The position numbers were made by a program, and so were the translations under genes. 64,000 nucleotides of DNA from Tenacibaculum aquimarinum (GTDB taxonomy: Bacteria > Bacteroidota > Bacteroidia > Flavobacteriales > Flavobacteriaceae): positions 1,116,001 through 1,180,000 of the forward strand of contig NZ_JAKGSC010000001.1 in the NCBI RefSeq assembly GCF_022478115.1, given 5' to 3'. Shown in pieces: positions 26,325 through 34,388 of this stretch. Within the stretch, counting starts at the first letter, position 1. Each line of letters opens with the position of its first letter. The notes beneath the pieces were generated by a model, which was not told the origin of the DNA, did no database searches, and was given only the letters and a program-made list of their open reading frames with translations.

Positions 26325-27530
26325 ATGAAATTATTAAACATTATTATTACATTCTTGGTTCTTATTTTTTTAGTTAGTTGTGGTTCTAAAGATACAATTG
26401 ATGAAGAAATAGTAGAAAATTTAAATGTATCATCAGTATCAGAGTTTTCAAAAAATGAAGAAACAAAGTCGGTTACCGTAACCTCTAATGTAACTTGGTC
26501 TGCAAGTGATGATAGTAGTTGGATTACGGTTTCACCTTCCAACGGAACCAATAATGGTTCAATAAATATTACTGTAACTTCAAATCCAACTTTTACTAGT
26601 CGTACAGGAACAGTAACGGTTTCTGGAGGAAATATTTCAAAAACGATTGCAGTAACTCAGGCAGAAAGTGTTCAATCTTCAGGAGGATTAGATCCTAATA
26701 AAGCACCTTCAGAAAATTTCGATTTATCTACTTGGTATTTAAGTATTCCAGATAATAACGGAAATGGTGTTGCAACCAGTATTTCTGTTAGCACGATTAA
26801 TAATTCGTATGAAAACAGTAATTATTTCTATACAGCTTCGGACGGTGGAATGGTTTTTAAATGTCCGGTTGATGGGTTTAAAACTTCTGCAAATACAAGT
26901 TATACAAGAGTAGAACTTCGCGAAATGTTGAGAGGTACAGATACAAGTATTAGTACACAGGGTGTTAATGGAAATAACTGGGTTTTTGGTACAGCTCCAA
27001 CTTCAGATATAGATGCTGCTGCTGGTTATGATGGAGAAATGAATGCTACACTTGCAGTAAATCATGTAACAACAACAGGAAGTAATAGTCATATTGGAAG
27101 AGTTATTATAGGGCAAATACATGCAAATGATGATGAGCCAATTCGTCTTTATTACAGAAAATTAAAAGACAATACTTTGGGTTCTATTTATTTTGCACAC
27201 GAACCTGCGGATGGTTTTGGAAGCGAACAATGGCACGAAGTAATTGGTTCTAGAAGTAATAGTGCTTCTAATCCTTCAGACGGAATAGCGCTTAATGAAA
27301 AATTTAGTTATACCATTAAGGTTGTTGGAGATAGTTTGTCTTTAACAATTATTAGAGAAGGAAAAGAAGACGTTGTTAAAACCGTAAATATGGTAAACAG
27401 TGGCTATAATGTTGGTGGACAGTATATGTATTTTAAAGCGGGGGTTTACCAAGCTAACAATACTGGAGATGATGATGATTACGTACAAGCAACTTTTTAT
27501 GCTTTAGAAAAATCGCACACAACAAATTAA
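26325..27530 (+). CDS. PL7-family alginate lyase lipoprotein with BACON domain
   Basis: 401 residues. A lipoprotein signal (lipobox LVSC) is followed by a BACON-type beta domain (~45-115: VTSNVTWSASDDSSWITVSPSNG ... TVSGG). The C-terminal PL7 lyase domain (~135-400) carries the three family motifs: RVELREM, GQIH and YMYFKAGVYQ, with the catalytic Arg, Gln, His and Tyr. Family knowledge links QIH (rather than QVH) to cleavage of guluronate-containing blocks. It should be tethered to the outer membrane and cut alginate from brown algae. It has no SusC/SusD or kinase neighbours here, so it is not in a polysaccharide utilisation locus. Confidence 0.92.
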   Translation: MKLLNIIITFLVLIFLVSCGSKDTIDEEIVENLNVSSVSEFSKNEETKSVTVTSNVTWSASDDSSWITVSPSNGTNNGSINITVTSNPTFTSRTGTVTVSGGNISKTIAVTQAESVQSSGGLDPNKAPSENFDLSTWYLSIPDNNGNGVATSISVSTINNSYENSNYFYTASDGGMVFKCPVDGFKTSANTSYTRVELREMLRGTDTSISTQGVNGNNWVFGTAPTSDIDAAAGYDGEMNATLAVNHVTTTGSNSHIGRVIIGQIHANDDEPIRLYYRKLKDNTLGSIYFAHEPADGFGSEQWHEVIGSRSNSASNPSDGIALNEKFSYTIKVVGDSLSLTIIREGKEDVVKTVNMVNSGYNVGGQYMYFKAGVYQANNTGDDDDYVQATFYALEKSHTTN

Positions 27531-27550
27531 TATAGATTTTTAAAATCGAG

Positions 27551-27558
27551 TATATTTG
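27551..27558 (+). promoter_or_regulatory. -7 box of the Rrf2 regulator gene (leaderless start)
   Basis: TATATTTG fits TAnnTTTG exactly. It ends 5 bp before the ATG at 27564, so transcription should begin at or next to the start codon and give a leaderless mRNA. Confidence 0.62.
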
Positions 27559-27563
27559 TACAT

Positions 27564-27977
27564 ATGCTTTCTAAAAAAACCAAATACGGAATTAAGGCAC
27601 TTACTTTTCTTGCAAAACAAGAAGAGAAGATTCCTGTTGCAATTGCAACTATTTCTAAAAGTGAAAATATATCGTTAAAATTTTTAGAAACAATATTACT
27701 TACACTTCGTAAAAACGGAATCTTAGGTTCTAAAAAAGGAAAAGGTGGAGGTTATTATTTATTGAAGTCTTCTTCAGAAATACAAATGACAACTGTTATG
27801 AGAATTTTAGAAGGACCAATTTCTATGGTACCTTGTGTAAGTCTTAACTTCTATGAAAAGTGTGATGATTGCCCTGATGAAAATGCATGTGCAGTTCATA
27901 ATTTAATGTTAGAAGTTAGAGATAGCACACTCCAAATTTTTAGAAATACTACTTTAGCAGACTTATGTAATTGCTAA
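27564..27977 (+). CDS. Rrf2-family transcriptional regulator with IscR-like Cys/His cluster
   Basis: 137 residues. The N-terminal winged helix begins MLSKKTKYGIKALTFLA and includes the recognition region ISLKFLETILLTLRKNGILGSKKGKGGGY. The C-terminal half has C91, C100, C103 and C109 followed by H112; C109-x2-H112 matches the last Cys and the His ligand of IscR. A bound Fe-S cluster is thus possible. It lies 117 bp upstream of the cysH-led operon in the same direction. Rrf2 relatives such as CymR control cysteine synthesis, so this is the likely regulator of the operon that follows. Confidence 0.9.
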   Translation: MLSKKTKYGIKALTFLAKQEEKIPVAIATISKSENISLKFLETILLTLRKNGILGSKKGKGGGYYLLKSSSEIQMTTVMRILEGPISMVPCVSLNFYEKCDDCPDENACAVHNLMLEVRDSTLQIFRNTTLADLCNC

Positions 27978-28012
27978 ATTATTAATAAACACCCTAAATT
28001 TTTATGATATTT

Positions 28013-28046
28013 TTTGATGGTAAATCACATTTAATATATATGTTTG
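28013..28046 (+). promoter_or_regulatory. Promoter of the sulfur assimilation operon
   Basis: TTTG (28013-28016) as -33 and TATGTTTG (28039-28046) as -7 are separated by 22 bp. The inferred leader is ~42 nt before cysH. An Rrf2 operator may overlap it, but no clear dyad was found. Confidence 0.68.
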
Positions 28047-28094
28047 CAATATAATCTACTAAATCTATAGGGTAATAAGATTAATGTATTAAAG

Positions 28095-28721
28095 ATGATA
28101 AAAGAACAGTTAGATATTAAGCATTGGAATGCAGAGTTAAGGGGCAAATCTCCAGAAGAAATTATTGAGTGGGCTTTAAGGTTAACTGAAAAAAGAATTG
28201 TTACTACAAGTTTTGGTAAATATTCTGCGGTATTATTAAGTACTTTTTATAAAAAGGAAAAGAATATAGAAGTTATTTGGTGTGATACTGGTTACAATAT
28301 TCCAGAAACCTATAGTCATGCTTCTCAATTGATAGAAAAATTTCGTTTAAATGTTTATACATATGTGCCTTTACAAACAAAAGCTTTTACGGAATTTACT
28401 TTAGGTGAACCAGATCTTGAGCAAACAGATCATAAGAAATTTACTGAGATAGTAAAATTAGAGCCATTTAGAAGAGCAATTGAAACGCATCAACCGGAAG
28501 TTTGGTTTACAAATATTAGAATCAGACAAACAGAACTTAGAAACTCTAAAGATATTTTAAGTTATAGTAAAGATGGAATTTTAAAAGTAAGTCCTTTTTA
28601 TTATTGGACAGACGAAGAGTTAGATAAATATTTAGAAGAAAATAATTTATCAAAAAACAGTACTTATTATGATCCAGTTAAAGCCTTAGAAGGTAGAGAG
28701 TGTGGAATACATTTACAATAA
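28095..28721 (+). CDS. Phosphoadenylyl-/adenylyl-sulfate reductase (CysH family)
   Basis: 208 residues. Reduces activated sulfate to sulfite with thiols. The adenylyl-binding segment is IVTTSFGKYSAVLL, followed by VIWCDTGYNIPETY and the substrate motif WFTNIRIRQTELR. The catalytic cysteine is in the C-terminal ECGIHLQ (Cys203). The paired cysteines that hold a 4Fe-4S cluster in APS-specific reductases are absent, favouring PAPS, although substrate is not certain. First gene of the operon, 3 bp before the sulfite reductase. The sulfate adenylyltransferase genes cysD and cysN, often adjacent in this lineage as I recall, are not here. Confidence 0.9.
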   Translation: MIKEQLDIKHWNAELRGKSPEEIIEWALRLTEKRIVTTSFGKYSAVLLSTFYKKEKNIEVIWCDTGYNIPETYSHASQLIEKFRLNVYTYVPLQTKAFTEFTLGEPDLEQTDHKKFTEIVKLEPFRRAIETHQPEVWFTNIRIRQTELRNSKDILSYSKDGILKVSPFYYWTDEELDKYLEENNLSKNSTYYDPVKALEGRECGIHLQ

Positions 28722-28724
28722 ATT

Positions 28725-30827
28725 ATGCAGAGTTTTAGAACAGAAATAGAAAATCCAGTTGTAGAAAGAGATATTATTGAGTTAGCAGACAAAATTGCTG
28801 CTTTTAATAACCTACAAATAGACGAAGAAAAATTTAGAAGTTTGCGTTTAGCAAGAGGTGTTTATGGTCAACGTCAAGCAGGCGTTCAAATGATTCGTAT
28901 AAAACTACCTTATGGTAAAGTAAAAAGTAATCAATTAAGAAGAATTTCTGAAGTTTCAGATGAATATTCTAGAGGAAGATTACATATTACAACGCGTCAA
29001 GACATTCAAATTCATTATGTAGATTTAAATAGAACACCAGAATTATGGGCAGAATTAGAGCGTGATGATGTTACGTTACGTGAAGCTTGTGGAAATGTTG
29101 TTAGAAATGTAACAGCATCAGAAACTGCAGGTATAGATGTAGATGAGCCTTTTGATGTTTCTCCGTATGCAGATGCATTGTACAAATTCTTTTTACGTAA
29201 CCCGATTTGTCAAGAAATGGGCCGTAAATTTAAAGTTTCTTTTTCTTCTACAGATGAAGATACAGGATTGTCTTATTTACACGATTTAGGATTTATAGCA
29301 AAAATAGAAAACGGAGTAAGAGGTTTTAAAGTAATGGTTGCAGGAGGTTTAGGTTCTCAACCAAGACATGCAGAAACCTTATACGAGTTTTTATCTTCAG
29401 ATAAAATTATTCCAGTAATGGAAGGCGTTTTAAGAGTTTTTGATCGTTATGGTGAGCGTAAAAGTAGAGCTAAAGCACGTATGAAATTCTTGTTGAAAGA
29501 TATCGGTTTAGAGGCTTTTAGAAATTTAATTGAGCAAGAACAAAACGCAATCGAATTAAAAACAGTTGCTATTGATGCAGATTCTTATGTTGCTTCAACT
29601 CCAGTTTCTGTAGAAACTCCAAAAGTTGAAATAAAAGATCAAGCTGCATTTGATTTATGGAAATCTACCAACTTAATTCCGCAAAAACAAGCAGGTTTTG
29701 TGGCAATCGGAATTAAAGTTTTATTAGGAGATTTTTATACAGACAAAGCACGTTTATTAGCAGATTTAGTTGATGAATATGCTGCAGGAGAAGTGCGTTT
29801 AACCTTACGTCAGAACATTGTAATTCCTTTTGTAAAAGAAGATTTAGTTCCTTATTTCTATCAAGAATTAGAAAAATTAGGATTTGTTGAAGCGGGTTAT
29901 AATAAAGCTGTAGATATTACTGCGTGTCCAGGAACAGATACATGTAATTTAGGTATTGCAAGTAGTACAGGTATTTCTGTAGAATTAGAGAAAGTAATTG
30001 CGGCAGAATATCCACAATATTTAAAAAATGAAGATTTAGTCATTAAAATTAGTGGTTGTATGAATGCTTGTGGACAACACAATATGGCAAACATTGGTTT
30101 TCAAGGAATGACTGTAAGAACTCCAGATAAATTAGTAGCACCAGCGTTACAAGTTTTATTAGGTGGAGGAAATTTAGGAAACGGAAACGGAGCTTTTGCA
30201 GATAAAGTTGTAAAAGTACCTAGTAGAAGAGGTCCAGAAGCAATGCGTAGAATCTTAAACGATTTTGATGAAAATGCTAACGGAAAACAATTCGTGGAAT
30301 ATTATAAAGAAAAAGGAGAAAAGTATTTTTACGATTTTCTTCAAGATTTACAAGATGTTTCTAATTTAACCCAAGAAGATTTTATTGATTGGGGAGAAGA
30401 AGAAAAATATGTAAAAGCAATCGGAATTGGAGAATGTGCTGGTGTAGTAATCGATTTAATTGCTACGTTGTTTTTAGAAAGTGATGAAAAAATTGACAAT
30501 GCAAAAGAAGCATATGGAAACGGTGTTTATTCTGGAGCAATTTATTATGCATATCAATCTTTAGTAAATACGGCTAAAGCTATGTTGTTGGCAGAAAATA
30601 AGAAGACAAATACACATGCTAGTATTATTGCTCAATTTGATGAGTTATTTATCACAACAGGAAAAATTGAGTTAAATACATCTTTTAGTGAGTTAATTTA
30701 TCAAATTAATAAAAATGCGCCAACTAAAGAGTTTTGTTCACAATATATCAATGATTCGAAGGAATTGTTGAGAAAAGTTAGAAATTTTAGAGAAGTAACT
30801 AATACTTTTGTTGAAAGTGTAATTTAG
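28725..30827 (+). CDS. Sulfite/nitrite reductase hemoprotein with C-terminal HEPN domain
   Basis: 700 residues. The two-fold repeated ferredoxin-like and catalytic domains of siroheme sulfite/nitrite reductases fill residues ~1-540 (GRLHITTRQDIQIHYVD in the first half). The siroheme/4Fe-4S ligands are C401-x5-C407 and C445-x3-C449. From about 570 to 695 is a helical HEPN-type domain. Neighbouring CysH, the two siroheme enzymes, the ferredoxin and the reductase make assimilatory sulfite reduction to sulfide the likely role. The HEPN part is not needed for catalysis in classical enzymes and its job is unknown. Confidence 0.9.
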   Translation: MQSFRTEIENPVVERDIIELADKIAAFNNLQIDEEKFRSLRLARGVYGQRQAGVQMIRIKLPYGKVKSNQLRRISEVSDEYSRGRLHITTRQDIQIHYVDLNRTPELWAELERDDVTLREACGNVVRNVTASETAGIDVDEPFDVSPYADALYKFFLRNPICQEMGRKFKVSFSSTDEDTGLSYLHDLGFIAKIENGVRGFKVMVAGGLGSQPRHAETLYEFLSSDKIIPVMEGVLRVFDRYGERKSRAKARMKFLLKDIGLEAFRNLIEQEQNAIELKTVAIDADSYVASTPVSVETPKVEIKDQAAFDLWKSTNLIPQKQAGFVAIGIKVLLGDFYTDKARLLADLVDEYAAGEVRLTLRQNIVIPFVKEDLVPYFYQELEKLGFVEAGYNKAVDITACPGTDTCNLGIASSTGISVELEKVIAAEYPQYLKNEDLVIKISGCMNACGQHNMANIGFQGMTVRTPDKLVAPALQVLLGGGNLGNGNGAFADKVVKVPSRRGPEAMRRILNDFDENANGKQFVEYYKEKGEKYFYDFLQDLQDVSNLTQEDFIDWGEEEKYVKAIGIGECAGVVIDLIATLFLESDEKIDNAKEAYGNGVYSGAIYYAYQSLVNTAKAMLLAENKKTNTHASIIAQFDELFITTGKIELNTSFSELIYQINKNAPTKEFCSQYINDSKELLRKVRNFREVTNTFVESVI

Positions 30828-30832
30828 AAATT

Positions 30833-31594
30833 ATGAATTTTAAAACACCAAAATTAACAGTAGTTGGAGCAGGGCCTGGAGATATAGATCTAATTACTAT
30901 AAAAGCAATTAAAGTCTTAAAAAAGGCAGATGTAGTTTTATATGATGCTTTGGTTAATGAAGAATTATTATCATACATAAATCCAGAAGCTGAACAAATT
31001 TTTGTTGGAAAGCGAAGAGGTTGTTACAAATATCAACAAGAACAGATTAATGAATTAATTGTTGCTCGTGCAAAAACGCACGGACATGTAGTTCGTTTAA
31101 AAGGAGGAGATCCTTTTATTTTTGGTCGTGGAGCAGAAGAAATGGAATTTGCAGCAGGTTTTGGAATTGAAACCGCTATGGTTCCTGGAATTTCATCTTC
31201 ATTAGCAGTTCCTGCTTATCAAAATATACCTGTTACTAAACGTGGTAGCGCAGAAAGTTTTTGGGTAATTACAGGTACAACAAAAGAGCATAAATTATCA
31301 AATGATGTTGCATTGGCAGCAAAATCGAATGCGACGGTTGTTGTATTAATGGGAATGGGGAAATTGCCAGAGATTATACAGTTATTTCAACAAGAAAATA
31401 AAAATAATTTACCAGTTGCAATTATTCAAAACGGAACAAGAAGTAACGAAAAAGTAGGAGTTGGAACGGTAGATACAATATTAGATGTTGTAAAAGAGCA
31501 AGAATTAAGCAACCCTGCAATTATAATTTTGGGTGACGTTGTAAAACATAGAGCAATTTTAGCAAATGTTCAACAAGAATATGCAAACATTTAA
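30833..31594 (+). CDS. cobA: Uroporphyrinogen-III C-methyltransferase (siroheme synthesis)
   Basis: SAM-dependent double methylation of uroporphyrinogen III to precorrin-2. VGAGPGDIDLITIKAIK at the N-terminus, VRLKGGDPFIFGRGAEE and PVTKRGSAESFWVITGT are the SUMT signatures. At 253 residues it is the stand-alone methyltransferase, matching the C-terminal half of CysG. It is 5 bp after the sulfite reductase gene, whose siroheme it helps make, and 12 bp before the dehydrogenase gene that completes the pathway. Confidence 0.95.
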   Translation: MNFKTPKLTVVGAGPGDIDLITIKAIKVLKKADVVLYDALVNEELLSYINPEAEQIFVGKRRGCYKYQQEQINELIVARAKTHGHVVRLKGGDPFIFGRGAEEMEFAAGFGIETAMVPGISSSLAVPAYQNIPVTKRGSAESFWVITGTTKEHKLSNDVALAAKSNATVVVLMGMGKLPEIIQLFQQENKNNLPVAIIQNGTRSNEKVGVGTVDTILDVVKEQELSNPAIIILGDVVKHRAILANVQQEYANI

Positions 31595-31606
31595 AGAGAT
31601 AGAATT

Positions 31607-32182
31607 ATGGAACAAAACGAATTATATCCTATCTTTTTAAAAACACAACAGTTAGAAACGCTAATTGTTGGTGGAGGTTTTGTAGCATTAGAAAAGTTGT
31701 CTTTTTTGTTGAAGTCGAGTCCAAATTCTAAAGTAACCATGGTTTCACCTTTTTTTAGAGAAGAAACAAAAGAGTTGGCTAATAAATTTGGAATAAAAAT
31801 GATTGTCTCTGAATATCAAAAATCATTTTTATCAAAGAAAAATATTGTCATTGCAACCACCGATAAAGTTGAAGTAAATATTCAGGTTTATAAAGATTGT
31901 AAAGAACAAAATATATTGGTAAATGTTGCTGATAATCCGCCATATTGCGATTTTTATATGGGTGGGATTGTAACCAAAGGAAACGTAAAAGTAGCCATTT
32001 CTACAAACGGAAAATCACCAACAACAGCCAAAAGATTACGTCAGTTTTTTGAGGAAGTTATTCCTGATAATATTGATGATTTAGTACAGAATTTAAATAA
32101 ATATAGAAAAACCCTTAAAGGAGATTTTGAGGATAAAGTTGAAAAGCTAAACGAGTTTACAAAAAGTTTAGTTGAAAAATAA
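31607..32182 (+). CDS. Precorrin-2 dehydrogenase / sirohydrochlorin ferrochelatase
   Basis: 191 residues corresponding to the N-terminal half of CysG (Met8p/SirC type). A Rossmann NAD-binding region (LIVGGGFVALEKLSFLL) is followed by NVADNPPYCDFYMGGIVTKGNVKVAISTNGKSPTTAKRLR, the conserved segment of this family with the catalytic Asp. It oxidises precorrin-2 and inserts iron to give siroheme. With the preceding methyltransferase it covers siroheme synthesis from uroporphyrinogen III. Called with high confidence for the family; ferrochelatase activity is inferred. Confidence 0.92.
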   Translation: MEQNELYPIFLKTQQLETLIVGGGFVALEKLSFLLKSSPNSKVTMVSPFFREETKELANKFGIKMIVSEYQKSFLSKKNIVIATTDKVEVNIQVYKDCKEQNILVNVADNPPYCDFYMGGIVTKGNVKVAISTNGKSPTTAKRLRQFFEEVIPDNIDDLVQNLNKYRKTLKGDFEDKVEKLNEFTKSLVEK

Positions 32183-32187
32183 AAAAA

Positions 32188-33243
32188 ATGATTACAACAG
32201 ATATACTAATAATAGGAGCAGGACCAACAGGATTATTTACAATTTTTGAAGCGGGTTTATTAAAACTAAAGTGTCATTTAATTGATGCGTTACCACAACC
32301 TGGCGGACAATGTTCAGAAATTTATCCCAAGAAACCTATTTATGATATTCCTGCTTATCCAGAAATTTTAGCAGGAGATTTAACAGATAAATTGTTAGAG
32401 CAAACAAAACAATTTGAACCAGGTTTTACGCTAGGAGAAAGAGCAGAAACAATAGATAAACAAGAAGATGGTACTTTTATTGTTACTACAAACAAAGGAA
32501 CAAAACACCATGCTAAAGTAGTAGCAATTGCTGGTGGTTTAGGTTCTTTCGAGCCAAGAAAACCTAAAATTGAAAATCTTGAGAAGTTTGAAGATAATGG
32601 AGTAGAATACATTATTAAAGAACCAGAATTATATAGAGATAAAAAAGTAGTAATTTCTGGAGGAGGAGATTCAGCTTTAGATTGGGCAATTTTCTTATCA
32701 GATGTTGCTTCAGAAGTAACTTTAATCCATAGAAGAAATGAATTTAGAGGCGCATTAGATTCTGTAGAAAAAGCACAAGAGTTAAAGAATTTGGGGAAAA
32801 TAAATATCATAACTCCTGCGGAAGTAAAAGGAATTTTAGGAACTGATAAAGTAACTGGAGTTGCCGTAGAGAAAAAAGGTGAAGATGCTTTTATTATAGA
32901 TACAGATCATTTTATTCCACTTTTTGGATTGTCTCCAAAACTAGGTCCAATAGGTAATTGGGGACTAGAAATAGAGAAAAATGCTATTAAAGTAAACAAC
33001 GCTTTAGATTATCAAACAAATATTCCTGGAGTTTATGCAATTGGAGATGTAAATACATATCCTGGAAAGTTAAAATTGATTTTATGTGGATTTCACGAAG
33101 CAACTTTAATGTGTCAAAGTGCCTATAAAAGAATTTTTCCAGATAAAAAGTACGTAATGAAATATACAACAGTTGGTGGTGTAGAAGGTTTTGATGGAAC
33201 CAAAAAAGAAGCACCAAAAGCTGTAGTAAAAGCAATTCAATAA
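32188..33243 (+). CDS. NAD(P)/FAD-dependent oxidoreductase, ferredoxin-NADP reductase type 2
   Basis: 351 residues of the thioredoxin reductase-like fold but without a redox CxxC. FAD-binding GAGPTGLFTIFEAG is near residue 10 and NAD(P)-binding ISGGGDSALDWAIFL is in the middle. LPQPGGQCSEIYPKKPIYDIPAYP is characteristic of ferredoxin-NADP(+) reductase type 2 (YumC-like). A ferredoxin gene follows 48 bp later and a sulfite reductase lies upstream. It most likely passes electrons from NADPH to that ferredoxin for sulfite reduction. Confidence 0.92.
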   Translation: MITTDILIIGAGPTGLFTIFEAGLLKLKCHLIDALPQPGGQCSEIYPKKPIYDIPAYPEILAGDLTDKLLEQTKQFEPGFTLGERAETIDKQEDGTFIVTTNKGTKHHAKVVAIAGGLGSFEPRKPKIENLEKFEDNGVEYIIKEPELYRDKKVVISGGGDSALDWAIFLSDVASEVTLIHRRNEFRGALDSVEKAQELKNLGKINIITPAEVKGILGTDKVTGVAVEKKGEDAFIIDTDHFIPLFGLSPKLGPIGNWGLEIEKNAIKVNNALDYQTNIPGVYAIGDVNTYPGKLKLILCGFHEATLMCQSAYKRIFPDKKYVMKYTTVGGVEGFDGTKKEAPKAVVKAIQ

Positions 33244-33255
33244 GTAAGGTTTGTG

Positions 33256-33263
33256 TAACTTTG
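33256..33263 (+). promoter_or_regulatory. Possible internal promoter -7 box before the ferredoxin gene
   Basis: TAACTTTG matches TAnnTTTG and lies 28 bp before the ferredoxin start codon. A -33 element is not obvious. It may let the ferredoxin and cysteine genes be expressed apart from the upstream genes. Confidence 0.45.
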
Positions 33264-33291
33264 CAGACAATATTACTAAAAGCAAATTAAG

Positions 33292-33621
33292 ATGCAAGAC
33301 ATCAATATTAAAATAACAGATAGAGCAGGTGTTTTGCATGAGGTTATTGCGCCTACAGATATGGCAATGAATTTAATGGAGTTGGTTCGCTCGTACGAGC
33401 TAGCTGAAGAAGGAACTATTGGTGTTTGTGGTGGAGCAGCAATGTGTGCATCTTGTCAATGTTATGTAAAATCAGATCACCAGTTGCCAGAAATGTCAGA
33501 TGATGAAGATGCAATGTTAGCAGAAGCTTTTGACGTAGAAGATAATAGTAGATTAGGTTGTCAGATTCAAATTACACCAGAATTAGAAGGCTTAGAAATT
33601 GAGTTAGCACCAGAAGTATAA
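33292..33621 (+). CDS. 2Fe-2S ferredoxin (adrenodoxin type)
   Basis: 109 residues. The cluster ligands are C46-x5-C52-x2-C55 and C90 (in RLGCQI), with an extra Cys at 57. The pattern with LGCQI near the end is that of adrenodoxin/Isc-type ferredoxins. The protein is acidic. It lies between the ferredoxin-NADP reductase gene and the cysteine synthesis genes, so the likely role is carrying electrons to the sulfite reductase. Confidence 0.93.
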   Translation: MQDINIKITDRAGVLHEVIAPTDMAMNLMELVRSYELAEEGTIGVCGGAAMCASCQCYVKSDHQLPEMSDDEDAMLAEAFDVEDNSRLGCQIQITPELEGLEIELAPEV

Positions 33622-33629
33622 AATTATAA

Positions 33630-34388
33630 ATGAAAGAAGTAGCGCCCAAAAGAGTATCAGAAAATTACAGTATGTGTTTAAAAGATGCTGTAGAAATCTT
33701 TACAAAAGAGTTGATTAATTGTCTTTTTGATGAGAATTATCAACAAGAAAATGGTGCAGCAACAAAAAATAAATTTTTAAGAATTTTAGAGCGATTATCA
33801 ATAGAAAACAAAGACTGTTTTTGGTTAGATTTCGAGAATTCATTTACAGAAATAAGAAAAAAATTAGATTTAGACGCAGTATTTGCCTTAAATAGTGATC
33901 CTGCAGCAAAAAGTCTAAGAGAAATTTATTTAGCATATCCTGGTTTTTATGCAATTGCTGTTTACAGGTTAAGTCATCAATTACTAAATCAAGAAATACC
34001 AGTTTTACCAAGAATGATGAGTGAATTTGCACACAGCACAACGGGAACAGATATTCATCCTGGAGCTCAAATAGGAGATTCTTTTTTTATAGATCATGCA
34101 ACTGGAATTGTGATTGGTGAAACCACAATTATAAAAAAAAATGTAACCATATTTCAGGGAGTTACCTTAGGTGGAATACAAGTAAAGAAAAGTATGGCGT
34201 CTACAAAAAGGCACCCAACAATAGAAAATAATGTAACAATTTATGCAAATGCAACTATTCTTGGAGGAGATGTTGTAATTGGTGAAAACTCAATTATTGG
34301 AGCTAATGTTTGTGTTACAGAATCAATTCCGAAAGACGTAATTGTTATTGAGAAATTGGAAAATAAAATTATTAAAAAAACAAGATGA
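33630..34388 (+). CDS. Serine O-acetyltransferase
   Basis: Makes O-acetylserine from serine and acetyl-CoA. After an N-terminal helical domain come left-handed beta-helix hexapeptide repeats (TDIHPGAQIGDSFFIDHATGIVIGETTII). The catalytic Asp-His pair is in FIDHATG, and GVTLGG follows. At 252 residues it is of the EpsC/long type. It overlaps the cysteine synthase gene by 4 bp (ATGA), fitting the known physical complex between these two enzymes. Confidence 0.94.
   Translation: MKEVAPKRVSENYSMCLKDAVEIFTKELINCLFDENYQQENGAATKNKFLRILERLSIENKDCFWLDFENSFTEIRKKLDLDAVFALNSDPAAKSLREIYLAYPGFYAIAVYRLSHQLLNQEIPVLPRMMSEFAHSTTGTDIHPGAQIGDSFFIDHATGIVIGETTIIKKNVTIFQGVTLGGIQVKKSMASTKRHPTIENNVTIYANATILGGDVVIGENSIIGANVCVTESIPKDVIVIEKLENKIIKKTR

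Noticed and set aside
32355..32810. Antisense frame of 151 codons in the ferredoxin-NADP reductase gene
   Set aside because: The forward gene is complete with both nucleotide-binding motifs; nothing supports the reverse frame.
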